From NCBI GenBank assembly GCA_033283385.1, contig JAWMQQ010000001.1, positions 1,984,001-2,048,000 on the forward strand: a stretch of 64,000 nucleotides of DNA, given 5' to 3'. The position numbers were made by a program, and so were the translations under genes. Origin of the DNA: Mangrovimicrobium sp033283385 (GTDB lineage Bacteria > Pseudomonadota > Gammaproteobacteria > Pseudomonadales > Halieaceae). The notes beneath the pieces were generated by a model. It had not been told where the DNA came from, ran no database searches, and saw nothing but the letters and a program-made list of their open reading frames with translations. Positions 17,606-25,552 of this stretch are shown piece after piece (within the stretch, counting starts at the first letter, position 1; every line of letters begins with the position of its first letter).

Positions 17606-19852
17606 CTACCCCACCGATCCCCGGGCAATCCGGCAGCGCAGCCCCCGCAGCGGCTGGTCACCCACGAAACTGGACAACTTCGGGTCTGAAGGCGTAATCG
17701 CATTGCCATTGGCTTCCCATGCGCCCGACAAATCAGGCCCGGGGCCACGATTCGGCTCCCACCAGTAACCCGCCAGGTTGATGGTTCCCGGCCGTATGCT
17801 GTCCGTCACCGATGCACGCTGCCTGATGGTGCCTTCCGGCCGGGAGATCTCGACCCAGTCGCCATCGCCGATGTCGTACTCGGCGGCGGTATCCGGATGA
17901 ATCTCGACCAGCGGCTCGGGATGGCGCGCCGACATCTTCCTCGACTGGCGCATGGTAGAGCCCATGAATTCCAGCACGCGGCTGCCGGTAAGCATCTGCA
18001 ACGGGTAGCGTGATTCGTCGTCCACGTCGGGCAGCGCGTAAGGCGGCCCGGTGTACACCGGGCGGGGATCGATACCGAACTGCTGCAGGAAGCCGGGTAT
18101 CAGCTCCACTTTCCCGGATGCGGTGGCAAATCCGTGCTGCTCGTATTTGCGGAATGTACGATTCTGCGGAATGTAGCAATTGGATTGACCGTCCGCCCAC
18201 TCGCGATGCGAGTGCCCGCTCGGGGCGAGAAAGCGGTCCAGCATCTCCTCCACCCGCTCCGGCCATTCCTGCGGGTCCAGCAGGCGCCGCCCCAGGCCGG
18301 CCCACAGGTCGTAGTCGTCGTGCCGCTCGTACAGCGGTTCCACGCACTGCTGCCCTACGCTGAAAAAGCGCGTGAATCCCCAGCGCATGGAGAGTTCCGG
18401 CCGCTCGAGGAAATCCGCGGCGGGCAGGATGTAGTCAGCCAGTTGCGCGGTTGGCGTCTGCCAGTGATCCATCACCACCAGCAGTTCCAGTTCGTCGCTG
18501 GTGAATGCGTCGTAGGCCATCCGGGAGCCGCCGTAGTTGATCATCGGCTCGCCGTTTTGCACGATGATCGCGCGCACCCGGTAGGGGTCACCCTCCAGCA
18601 CCGCGCGGTAGAGATGGGGCTGGCTGGTGAACAGCATATATTGCGCGGCGTAGTGCCCGTCCGGCTTGAGCTTGCCCATGGCCTCGCGAAATGCCGCGTA
18701 GCCCTTCACCGACGCGATACCGATATCGTGCGCATTCACGTTGTCACGCGTGCGCTCCGGGTTGTCGATCAACTGCTTGAAGTCGAGCAGCTTCCAGTAG
18801 GCCAGGTTCTCGTAGGGCTGGTCGTCAAGCGACTCCCCGCCGGGGACATCCAGGTTGCCGGTGATGGCGCGCAGGATGGCCTGGCACAGCAGCGCGGAGC
18901 GGGAGGCGCCCTCGCCGATCTGGCTGGTGGAAACGCCGAAGGAAAGCCGCGCCGGTGAACTGGTGGCGTAGGTCCTGGCGGCGGCGACGATCAACTCCGG
19001 CGGAATGCCCGTGATTTCACTGGTGCGTTCGGGCGTCCACTCCTGTGCGATCTGTCGTACCTCGTCGAAACCCAGGCACCAGTTCTCGACGAAGGCCTTG
19101 TCGTAAAGCTGCTCTTCGATAATCACCCGGATCATACCCAGGCCGAGGGCCCCGTCGGTACGCGGCTTGATCGCCAGGTGCAGGTCGGCAATCTCCGCCG
19201 ACTTGGTGCGGCGCGGGTCGATGACGATCAACTTCATCTCACCGGCTTCCACGGCCTTTTGCAGCGGCCGCCAGCCCATGGGGTTGCCCTCGGCGAAGTT
19301 GGCGCCCCACATGACCAGGCATTTGGTGACCCCCGGCACGAACGACGCGGTGACCGTGTCCCAGCCGTACATGGCACACTCGGTAATCATGGAACCGGTG
19401 CCGCAGTTGCGCCCGCAGTTGATGAAATTGGGGGTGCCCCACTGGGAGATAAAGCGCCAGCCGGCCCAGTCCCGCGCGTGCTGTGTGCCGCCCAGCGTAG
19501 CCAGGGCCTCCGGCCCTTCGCGCTCGCGAATATCGGCGAGCTTCGCGGCGATTTCATCCAGCGCCTGCTCCCAGCCGATCTTCTCCCACTTGCCTTCACC
19601 GCGCTTGCCGACACGCTTGAGCACGTGGTTGACGCGGTCCGGGTGCTGGTGAAGCTCGATGGTTGCGCTGGCCTTGGGACAGAGCCGCCCGGAGTTCACC
19701 GGGTTGTCCGGGTCGCCCCCGAAACGCACGGCCCGCCCGTTCTGAACCTCGACCAGCAGGCCGCAGTTCGCCGGGCAGAGGCCGCACAATGTTCGTTTTA
19801 CGTCGCCGCCAAACTCTAGCCGGCCGGTCTGTTTTACCTGTTTCACGGTCAT
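17606..19852 (-). CDS. molybdopterin (Mo/W-bis-MGD) oxidoreductase with [4Fe-4S] cluster
   Basis: The 748-residue protein belongs to the DMSO-reductase/formate-dehydrogenase superfamily. An N-terminal iron-sulfur motif, CGLCPANC with a later C in GRLCPKAS, sits at about residues 23-58. The metal-site segment is NCGRNCGTGSM, with C146 and C150; C150 is my candidate metal ligand. A C-terminal molydopterin-dinucleotide-binding domain follows (about 620-745). The middle (IDPRRTKSAEIADLHLAIKP, QLYDKAFVENWCLGFDE) resembles the subgroup that includes acetylene hydratase, but that is from memory of motifs. There is no Tat signal, so it is cytoplasmic. No membrane or electron-transfer subunit is next to it. 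It is divergent from the carbamate kinase gene. Confidence 0.88.
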   Translation of the reverse strand: MTVKQVKQTGRLEFGGDVKRTLCGLCPANCGLLVEVQNGRAVRFGGDPDNPVNSGRLCPKASATIELHQHPDRVNHVLKRVGKRGEGKWEKIGWEQALDEIAAKLADIREREGPEALATLGGTQHARDWAGWRFISQWGTPNFINCGRNCGTGSMITECAMYGWDTVTASFVPGVTKCLVMWGANFAEGNPMGWRPLQKAVEAGEMKLIVIDPRRTKSAEIADLHLAIKPRTDGALGLGMIRVIIEEQLYDKAFVENWCLGFDEVRQIAQEWTPERTSEITGIPPELIVAAARTYATSSPARLSFGVSTSQIGEGASRSALLCQAILRAITGNLDVPGGESLDDQPYENLAYWKLLDFKQLIDNPERTRDNVNAHDIGIASVKGYAAFREAMGKLKPDGHYAAQYMLFTSQPHLYRAVLEGDPYRVRAIIVQNGEPMINYGGSRMAYDAFTSDELELLVVMDHWQTPTAQLADYILPAADFLERPELSMRWGFTRFFSVGQQCVEPLYERHDDYDLWAGLGRRLLDPQEWPERVEEMLDRFLAPSGHSHREWADGQSNCYIPQNRTFRKYEQHGFATASGKVELIPGFLQQFGIDPRPVYTGPPYALPDVDDESRYPLQMLTGSRVLEFMGSTMRQSRKMSARHPEPLVEIHPDTAAEYDIGDGDWVEISRPEGTIRQRASVTDSIRPGTINLAGYWWEPNRGPGPDLSGAWEANGNAITPSDPKLSSFVGDQPLRGLRCRIARGSVG

Positions 19853-20039
19853 GATTCCTGCGCCGGGTGTATTTATCTACGCTATTGTTAACGGCGGCCT
19901 CCCACTATAGACCCTGTGCTCGCTTCAAGTCACTCTTCAGGGAAGTCGTCGCCAAACGGGCGGCCCGCGCTGATCTACGCTCGGACGAGGACGGAGAATA
20001 AAAAGAGTCGAGGTGGTGTTTGATGAGGATGCAACACGC

Positions 20040-20969
20040 GTGAGTTCGCCACTGGTCATCAGCCTCGGCGGCAACGCCTTCGCAGACGCTGGTGGGTCGA
20101 TGACCATGGCCGGCCAGTTCGAGTTTGCCGCGCGGACACTCGCGCCGCTGGCGGACCTGCTGGGCCGGGAAGCCCCCCTGCTCATCACCCATGGCAACGG
20201 ACCGCAGGTGGGCTATATCCTCACGCGCGTGGAGGAAGCTTTGGGCAAGGCCTATTCGCTGCCGCTCGAGGTGTGCGTGGCCGAGTCCGAGGGTGAAATC
20301 GGCTATGTCCTGCAGCAGACCGTTCACAACCTGACCGGCGGTGCGCGACCGGTGGCCACGCTGCTCACCCAGGTGCTGGTGGATGCGCACGATCCCGCGT
20401 TCGAAACGCCGAGCAAGCCTGTCGGGCCCTGGTTCGAGGCGGAGCAGGCCGCAACCCTGGAGCGCGCCGGCCTGGCGCTGGTCCACGACAACGCGGGCAG
20501 GGCCCGCCGCGTCGTCCCGTCTCCCATGCCGCGAGAGATCGTCGAGGTCGACATCATCCGCCAGATGCTCGGTCTGGGCCTGGTGGTCATCGCCGCCGGC
20601 GGCGGTGGCATCCCGGTGGTGGAGCGGGACGGGCGCCTGCAGGGCGTAGAGGCCGTGGTGGACAAGGACCTGGCCACGGCGCTGTTGGCCGCGGCGGTGG
20701 GCGCCGAAAAGCTGGTGCTGGTCACCGGGGTGGATGGCGTGTATCGCGATTTCGGTAAGGCAAATGCACAGCGCTTGTCCCGACCGGGACGCGAAGAACT
20801 GCTGGCACTCGCGGCCGCGGGCCACTTCCCTCCGGGCAGCATGGGACCGAAGGTACAAGCGGCGCTGGAGTTTGCCGGGCGCACCGGCAGGCCGGCGCTG
20901 ATCTGCCAGCCCGCGGACCTGCTGGAGGCGATCGCCGGGCGCGCCGGCACCATGATCACGGGAGACTAG
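20040..20969 (+). CDS. arcC: carbamate kinase-like amino acid kinase
   Basis: The protein (309 residues from the GTG at 20040) matches carbamate kinase, which interconverts carbamoyl phosphate + ADP and carbamate + ATP. Key motifs are intact: VISLGGNAF at the start, THGNGPQVG, AAGGGGIPVV, the VVDKDLA pair (Lys/Asp of the active site), GVDGVY and GSMGPKVQAA with its Lys. I chose 20040 because GAGGA precedes it by 10 nt and it gives the family N-terminus; a GTG at 20013 would add nine residues. No carbamoyltransferase or deiminase gene is nearby. Instead it is followed after 6 nt by a COG2403-like protein, so the phosphate acceptor may differ. The symbol is by family only. Confidence 0.85.
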   Translation: MSSPLVISLGGNAFADAGGSMTMAGQFEFAARTLAPLADLLGREAPLLITHGNGPQVGYILTRVEEALGKAYSLPLEVCVAESEGEIGYVLQQTVHNLTGGARPVATLLTQVLVDAHDPAFETPSKPVGPWFEAEQAATLERAGLALVHDNAGRARRVVPSPMPREIVEVDIIRQMLGLGLVVIAAGGGGIPVVERDGRLQGVEAVVDKDLATALLAAAVGAEKLVLVTGVDGVYRDFGKANAQRLSRPGREELLALAAAGHFPPGSMGPKVQAALEFAGRTGRPALICQPADLLEAIAGRAGTMITGD

Positions 20970-20975
20970 GCGAAC

Positions 20976-22283
20976 ATGTTCAACTGCATCATCATGGGGG
21001 CCGCCGGCCGGGACTTCCACGATTTCAAAACCTTTTTCCAGGCGCACCCGGAATTTCGCGTATGCGCCTTTACGGCGGCCCAGATCCCGTTTATCGAGCA
21101 GCGCAACTACCCCGCTGCCCTGGCCGGCGAGACCTACCGCGAAGACATACCGATTCATGACGAGAAGCAGCTGGAGCAGCTGATAGACCGGTATCGCGTC
21201 GACTTCGTGTTCTTCGCCTACAGCGACGTCAGCCACGAGGATGTGATGCACTGCGCCTCCCGGGTACAGGCCGCAGGGGCGAGCTTCGTATTGCTGGGCC
21301 CGGCACAGACCATGCTGCCAGCCCGAAAACCCGTGGTGGCGATCACCGCCACCCGCACGGGCGCGGGCAAAAGCCCTCTCACCCAGTGGCTTGCCCGGCA
21401 GTTGAGCGACACGGGAATCCGGGTCGCCACCCTGCGCCACCCCATGCCCTATGGCAACCTCTCGGCCCAGGCTGTGCAGCGCTTCGCCACCCCGGAAGAC
21501 CTCGACAGGTACGAGTGCACGATCGAGGAGCGGGAGGAGTATGAACCCTATGTGCGCCAGGGGCTGGTGATCTTCGCCGGTGTGGATTACCGGCGCATTC
21601 TCGCAGCGGCCGAAAAGGAAGCGGATATCATTCTCTGGGATGGCGGCAACAACGACTTTTCCTTTATCGCGCCGAACCTCACCATCACCGTTTGCGACGC
21701 CCTGCGCGCCGGCCACGGCCTCACCTACTATCCGGGGGAAACCAATTTTCGCGCGGCCGACATCCTGGTGATCAACAAGGTATCCGCGGCAACGGATAAG
21801 GATATCGCCAGGATCATGGCACTGCGCGAAGCGCTGAATCCCGACGCGCCGGTGCTGCAAGCCGACCTGCAAGTCAGCGTGGACCAGCCGGAACAACTGG
21901 CGGGCAAGCGTGTGCTGATCCTGGAGGACGGCCCCACCGTGACCCACGGCGGCATGCACTACGGCGCGGGCTGGGTGGCTGCCCAGCAATATCCGGTCGG
22001 TGAGATTGTGGACCCGCGGCAATCGGCGGTCGGCAGCATCCGCGATACGCTGGACAGGTACAAGGACCTGCGCCGGGTCCTGCCGGCCCTGGGGTATTCC
22101 GACGCCCAGCGTGCAGAGCTGAAGGCAAGCATCGAGGCCAGCGGCGCCGAAGTCGTGATCAATGCCAGCCCCTCCGACGTGGGGACGCTGCTGGACCTGG
22201 CGCTGCCGGTGGTGCGGGTTCGCTACCGCTTCACGCCGCGATCGGGCGCGGACCTGCTGGCTGCGGTGAAAGCGCTACTGTAA
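20976..22283 (+). CDS. cyclic 2,3-diphosphoglycerate synthetase-like P-loop protein
   Basis: The 435-residue protein resembles COG2403, the group containing archaeal cyclic 2,3-diphosphoglycerate synthetase and predicted GTPases. An N-terminal Rossmann-like part starts FNCIIMGAAGRDFHDF. A P-loop follows at about residue 128 (ITATRTGAGKSPLTQWLAR), then DIILWDGGNNDFSF, VINKVSAAT and a C-terminal segment GAEVVINASPSDVGTLLDL. The archaeal enzyme closes an intramolecular phosphoanhydride with ATP. The bacterial members have no role that I know of. It is in an operon with the carbamate kinase (6-nt gap). Confidence 0.75.
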   Translation: MFNCIIMGAAGRDFHDFKTFFQAHPEFRVCAFTAAQIPFIEQRNYPAALAGETYREDIPIHDEKQLEQLIDRYRVDFVFFAYSDVSHEDVMHCASRVQAAGASFVLLGPAQTMLPARKPVVAITATRTGAGKSPLTQWLARQLSDTGIRVATLRHPMPYGNLSAQAVQRFATPEDLDRYECTIEEREEYEPYVRQGLVIFAGVDYRRILAAAEKEADIILWDGGNNDFSFIAPNLTITVCDALRAGHGLTYYPGETNFRAADILVINKVSAATDKDIARIMALREALNPDAPVLQADLQVSVDQPEQLAGKRVLILEDGPTVTHGGMHYGAGWVAAQQYPVGEIVDPRQSAVGSIRDTLDRYKDLRRVLPALGYSDAQRAELKASIEASGAEVVINASPSDVGTLLDLALPVVRVRYRFTPRSGADLLAAVKALL

Positions 22284-22379
22284 CAACCCCCTGCCTTGCT
22301 TTTCCTCCGGGCCGAGGTCGCCGTATCGCAGTAGGGGCCCAGAAGCCAGGATGGGGCACTCACACGCTGCCTCGCGGCT

Positions 22380-22619
22380 TCAAACGCACATAGGTTCACG
22401 ATGACAATCCTCATCTCGCGGATCGCAGGTATTGATGTCGAGGATGTACCAGAGGTAGCAGCGGGAAAAGATACCGTTCATCATCAGGAAAGCGGAAATC
22501 GCTATCACGAACCACTCGGCCCCGTTTAGAGAAGGTTGCATGAGAGCCCAGCCGAGAAGCGCAAGCCCCAGCATTAATCTCACCACACGCTCAATATTAC
22601 CCAGATTGCGTTCTATCAT
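22380..22619 (-). CDS. DUF2892-type small membrane protein
   Basis: A 79-residue protein from the ATG at 22619, starting MIERNLGNIERVVRLMLGL. Two transmembrane helices (about 14-30 and 35-55) follow the DUF2892 pattern N-x-G-x-x-x-R. The C-terminal tail is Cys-rich (RCYLWYILDINTCDPRDEDC), which is less common. The longer frame from 22709 adds 30 residues with no support. It lies just downstream of folE, in the same direction. Confidence 0.75.
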   Translation of the reverse strand: MIERNLGNIERVVRLMLGLALLGWALMQPSLNGAEWFVIAISAFLMMNGIFSRCYLWYILDINTCDPRDEDCHREPMCV

Positions 22620-22712
22620 TGCCTGCCTCCTGTCGTAGATTGCCTGGTTGCAGGGTTTTACGGTCAAAAAGAGAAACTGGACTACCGCCTCGCGGGAACT
22701 GATCGCCACGAT

Positions 22713-23393
22713 TCATCCGAGAAACTCCCCCCTGGTCCGGGCATCCTCTTTGAAACGGCCTCCCAGCGCCGTGGTGCGGGTCTGCGAAGTGGTATCCATC
22801 ACGCCGCGAGCCTTTACGCAGAAATGAGCCGCCTTGATGGTAACGGCCACGTCATCGGTTTCCAGGAGTGTCTGCAGCGCCACCAGCACCTGCCGGGTGA
22901 GCCGCTCCTGCACCTGCGGGCGCTGTGAAAAGAAGCGAACGATGCGATTGATCTTCGACAGCCCGATGATACGGCCGGCAGGTATGTAGGCGACCGTGGC
23001 CACACCGTCGATGGTGATGAAGTGGTGTTCACAGGTGCTCACCAGCGAGATGTCCTCGACTTTCACCATTTCATCGACGCCCATCTTGTTTTCGATAGCG
23101 GCCACCTTCGGAAAGCGGGAATAGTCCAGCCCTGAAAAAATTTCGTCGACGTACATCCTGGCAATCCGCTGCGGCGTCTCGCACAGGCTGTCGTCCTGGA
23201 GATCCAGGCCCAGGGCCTTCGCTATCTCGGCGAATGAATTCCTGATTACCTCATACTTCTGGTCGCGGTTCAGGCCGTTACTCACCAGGGGTGTCTCGAG
23301 CCCCTGTTCGATCAAGGCATCGCGAACACGCCTCGCGCATTCGGACATGGCCGTCGTCGGGGCGGTCACTGTTTCCATCACGGCTGCTTGCAT
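22713..23393 (-). CDS. folE: GTP cyclohydrolase I
   Basis: GTP cyclohydrolase I makes 7,8-dihydroneopterin triphosphate, the first step to tetrahydrofolate. The zinc and catalytic residues are present in STCEHHF and AHFCVKARGVMD; GRIIGLSKINRIVRFFSQRPQVQERL is the family core. I chose the ATG at 23393 (226 residues), preceded by AAGGACGGGATT. A GTG at 23453 would add 20 unsupported residues. It sits downstream of cryptochrome DASH on the same strand, which may link folate supply to the antenna pigment of that protein. Confidence 0.95.
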   Translation of the reverse strand: MQAAVMETVTAPTTAMSECARRVRDALIEQGLETPLVSNGLNRDQKYEVIRNSFAEIAKALGLDLQDDSLCETPQRIARMYVDEIFSGLDYSRFPKVAAIENKMGVDEMVKVEDISLVSTCEHHFITIDGVATVAYIPAGRIIGLSKINRIVRFFSQRPQVQERLTRQVLVALQTLLETDDVAVTIKAAHFCVKARGVMDTTSQTRTTALGGRFKEDARTRGEFLG

Positions 23394-23483
23394 AATCCCG
23401 TCCTTTTCAATCGCATCACCTTCATACGGGAAAGAAACCGGATCGGATCTCACAGCCCACTGCCGCGCCGGTCGTGCCCGCCA

Positions 23484-24851
23484 CTAGAGCGGCCAGTCCG
23501 CCGCATCCACTGCGTACTCTGGCTGGTACGGCCGGTAGCCATCCCATTTTTTGATGAACCGGTGAAAGGGATCGTGCTGCTCGGTCTGCTTTTGCAAGTC
23601 GAAATGCCTGCCACCCCTGGGGTCGGCGCCTACTCCTGCCAGGTACTGCCAGTTGCCGTAATTGCTGGCCACATCGTAATCCAGCAGGTGTTTTTCGAAG
23701 AACGCGGCACCGAAACGCCAGTCGATGTTGTATTCATTGAGCAGGCAACTTGCGGCAATCTGCCGACCGCGGTTGCTCATCCAGCCGGTCGCCAGCAACT
23801 GGTGCATCAGGGCATTGACCAGGGGGTAGTTTGTGTCTCCCTGGCACCAGCGGGCAAAGTTGCGCGGCTCGAAGGTGCAGCGTCGCACTCTGCCGGGGGT
23901 GCCAGCGGCCCGGAACAGGGACACATCGTCAACCAGTGCCCGACAATGAAAAAACTCGCGCCACAACAATTCGTACAGCAGCCAGCGGGTTGATTCGTTG
24001 GCAGTAACCGTGGTCTCGAAATCGGCGACCGTTGCCGCCACTTCACGGACCGACAGGCTGCCAAGCGCGAGCCACGGCGACAGAGAGCTGGACCCGGCCA
24101 GTCCATCCAGGCAGTTGCGAGTGTCCTTGTAGCGGAGGATCCCCTGCTCGCCATGAACCCATTGCCGCAGGCGCCGGTGCCCGGCCCTGGTGCCGCCGCG
24201 CACCGGGAACGCGGTGTGCCGTCTGCAGGCCGGCGCTTCCAGAGGCGGAAAATCCACCCGGGGAGGCGGCGGCAAGTGTCGCGGAGCTTCCAGCGGCGCC
24301 GCCGGTGCAAGGCCTTCGAGACGATCCCTGAAGGGGGTGAACTGGGAGGGCATGTCGGCAAGTGCAAATGGCAACTGCCCTGGTGCGAACAGTGTGTTGC
24401 CATCGTGCACCTCCAGCGGGACCGGCAGGACAGCAGCCACCTGTTCCCTCGCGCGCCGCTCGTAGTAGCCGGGGGTCAGGGAGGTGCCCACCCTGGTAGC
24501 GCCGATGGCCCTGGCCAGCTTCGGCAATTCCTGCTGCGGCCGGCCGTTTGCGATGAACAAATCCTGCCCCAGCTCGGCGAGATCCCGGCGCAGGCCAGCG
24601 AGACTCTCCAGCAGGAAGCGGCGTCGCTGTTGACCCATCCCGGTGAGGTTGCACCAGGGCCGTGACTCCGGCCAGCAATAGACTAGCAGCAGACTGTCCG
24701 CCCCCGCATGGGCGATCAAACCTGGATTGTCCTGTACCCGGAGATCGTTCTGGAACCAGAAGATGTCAGGCAATACGAAGCCCCCCGGAACCCTCTTGGC
24801 TGTCGGCACAGCGACCCGTCGACCGCCAGGGTGTCCCCTGGCAGGTTGCAT
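23484..24851 (-). CDS. cryptochrome DASH (photolyase superfamily)
   Basis: This is a blue-light FAD protein of the cryptochrome-DASH group, which binds a folate antenna and repairs cyclobutane dimers in single-stranded DNA. The N-terminal alpha/beta antenna domain begins at FWFQNDLRVQDNPGL. In the FAD domain the DASH marks are YDVASNYGNWQYLAGVG (about residues 395-411) and KQTEQHDP. The ATG at 24851 gives 455 residues. A TTG at 24773, preceded by GGGGGG, would start directly at the first strand (429 residues) and may be the true start. It forms part of a cluster with folE and an iron-sulfur photolyase. Confidence 0.9.
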   Translation of the reverse strand: MQPARGHPGGRRVAVPTAKRVPGGFVLPDIFWFQNDLRVQDNPGLIAHAGADSLLLVYCWPESRPWCNLTGMGQQRRRFLLESLAGLRRDLAELGQDLFIANGRPQQELPKLARAIGATRVGTSLTPGYYERRAREQVAAVLPVPLEVHDGNTLFAPGQLPFALADMPSQFTPFRDRLEGLAPAAPLEAPRHLPPPPRVDFPPLEAPACRRHTAFPVRGGTRAGHRRLRQWVHGEQGILRYKDTRNCLDGLAGSSSLSPWLALGSLSVREVAATVADFETTVTANESTRWLLYELLWREFFHCRALVDDVSLFRAAGTPGRVRRCTFEPRNFARWCQGDTNYPLVNALMHQLLATGWMSNRGRQIAASCLLNEYNIDWRFGAAFFEKHLLDYDVASNYGNWQYLAGVGADPRGGRHFDLQKQTEQHDPFHRFIKKWDGYRPYQPEYAVDAADWPL

Positions 24852-25159
24852 AATTCCGGCAATCAGGCAGACAACCCCGGCAGGGCAGCCGTGCGCGACT
24901 GGCAGCGCCAGTGGATGCAGTGGCCCCCGAATTGGGCTGTGTGCCGGTACCTGATTCGATATTGTCCATGACTGACGATACGCTGACTATGCCCGAGACG
25001 ATCACTGCGGCGGGACCGCATTGACGCCGCGGGCGCGATTGTCGAACCGGCAGCTGCCGCCCGGGTTCCGGGGCGGTATGCCATGGCACCGGAGCTGGGA
25101 TTGAACCATCACCGCCCCCGGTGCGTAACCGGTTGAGAGCCATCGAGGGAGCAATAGAG
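24852..25159. other. 308-nt divergent intergenic region
   Basis: This gap separates cryptochrome DASH (minus) from the small membrane protein and photolyase (plus), so it should hold both promoters. I see no convincing -35/-10 pair or operator palindrome. A stretch at 25085-25130 looks like a tRNA T-arm in reverse but does not form a tRNA. Confidence 0.4.
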
Positions 25160-25477
25160 ATGATAAGCGCAATTGTAGGTACGTGGGACGCGGTGATGGA
25201 CAGCAGCCACAATCCACTGAGGCACCTGGATCTGGCGTCCCAGCATTATTTCATGCAGGTTCTGGGATGGATGTGGAGCATGGTATTCAGTCTTACCTTC
25301 TTTTCCATCTTCGAGTTTGGCTTTACCTGGCTCGCTCACCTTTTGATCATCGGCGGTATCGCCATGACGGTGGCGCTGTTCCGGGAGGCGGAGAGGCGTT
25401 CCGAGACGGCTGTGGCGCGTGTGGAAGGCCTCAGCGGCGCGTCGCGCTGCGTGTGGAAGCTCGATAGCGAGGCCTGA
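25160..25477 (+). CDS. small membrane protein next to the photolyase, function unknown
   Basis: A 105-residue protein from the ATG at 25160, which has GAGGGAG eight nt upstream. Two hydrophobic helices are visible: about 32-50 (MQVLGWMWSMVFSLTFFSIF) and about 55-74 (LAHLLIIGGIAMTVALF). A charged cytoplasmic-type tail (REAERRSETAVARVEG) follows. I do not recognise the family. It precedes the iron-sulfur photolyase by 75 nt in the same direction and may be co-transcribed with it. Confidence 0.65.
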   Translation: MISAIVGTWDAVMDSSHNPLRHLDLASQHYFMQVLGWMWSMVFSLTFFSIFEFGFTWLAHLLIIGGIAMTVALFREAERRSETAVARVEGLSGASRCVWKLDSEA

Positions 25478-25552
25478 GCATCTCTCGCTTTTCGCGGCTG
25501 GAGCACCTGGCCTGGCCGCTGATATGGCTACGCGCTGGTTGAGGCCGCAGTC

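Noticed and set aside
19905..22022. 705-codon open frame antisense to the carbamate kinase and COG2403-like genes
   Set aside because: Both plus-strand genes are clear homologues with intact motifs; the antisense product has no domain.
25085..25130. Possible tRNA on the minus strand (GGTTCAATCCC-like T-arm followed by GCCA)
   Set aside because: The T-stem has a mismatch and no matching acceptor 5' strand, D-arm or anticodon arm can be found at the right distance.
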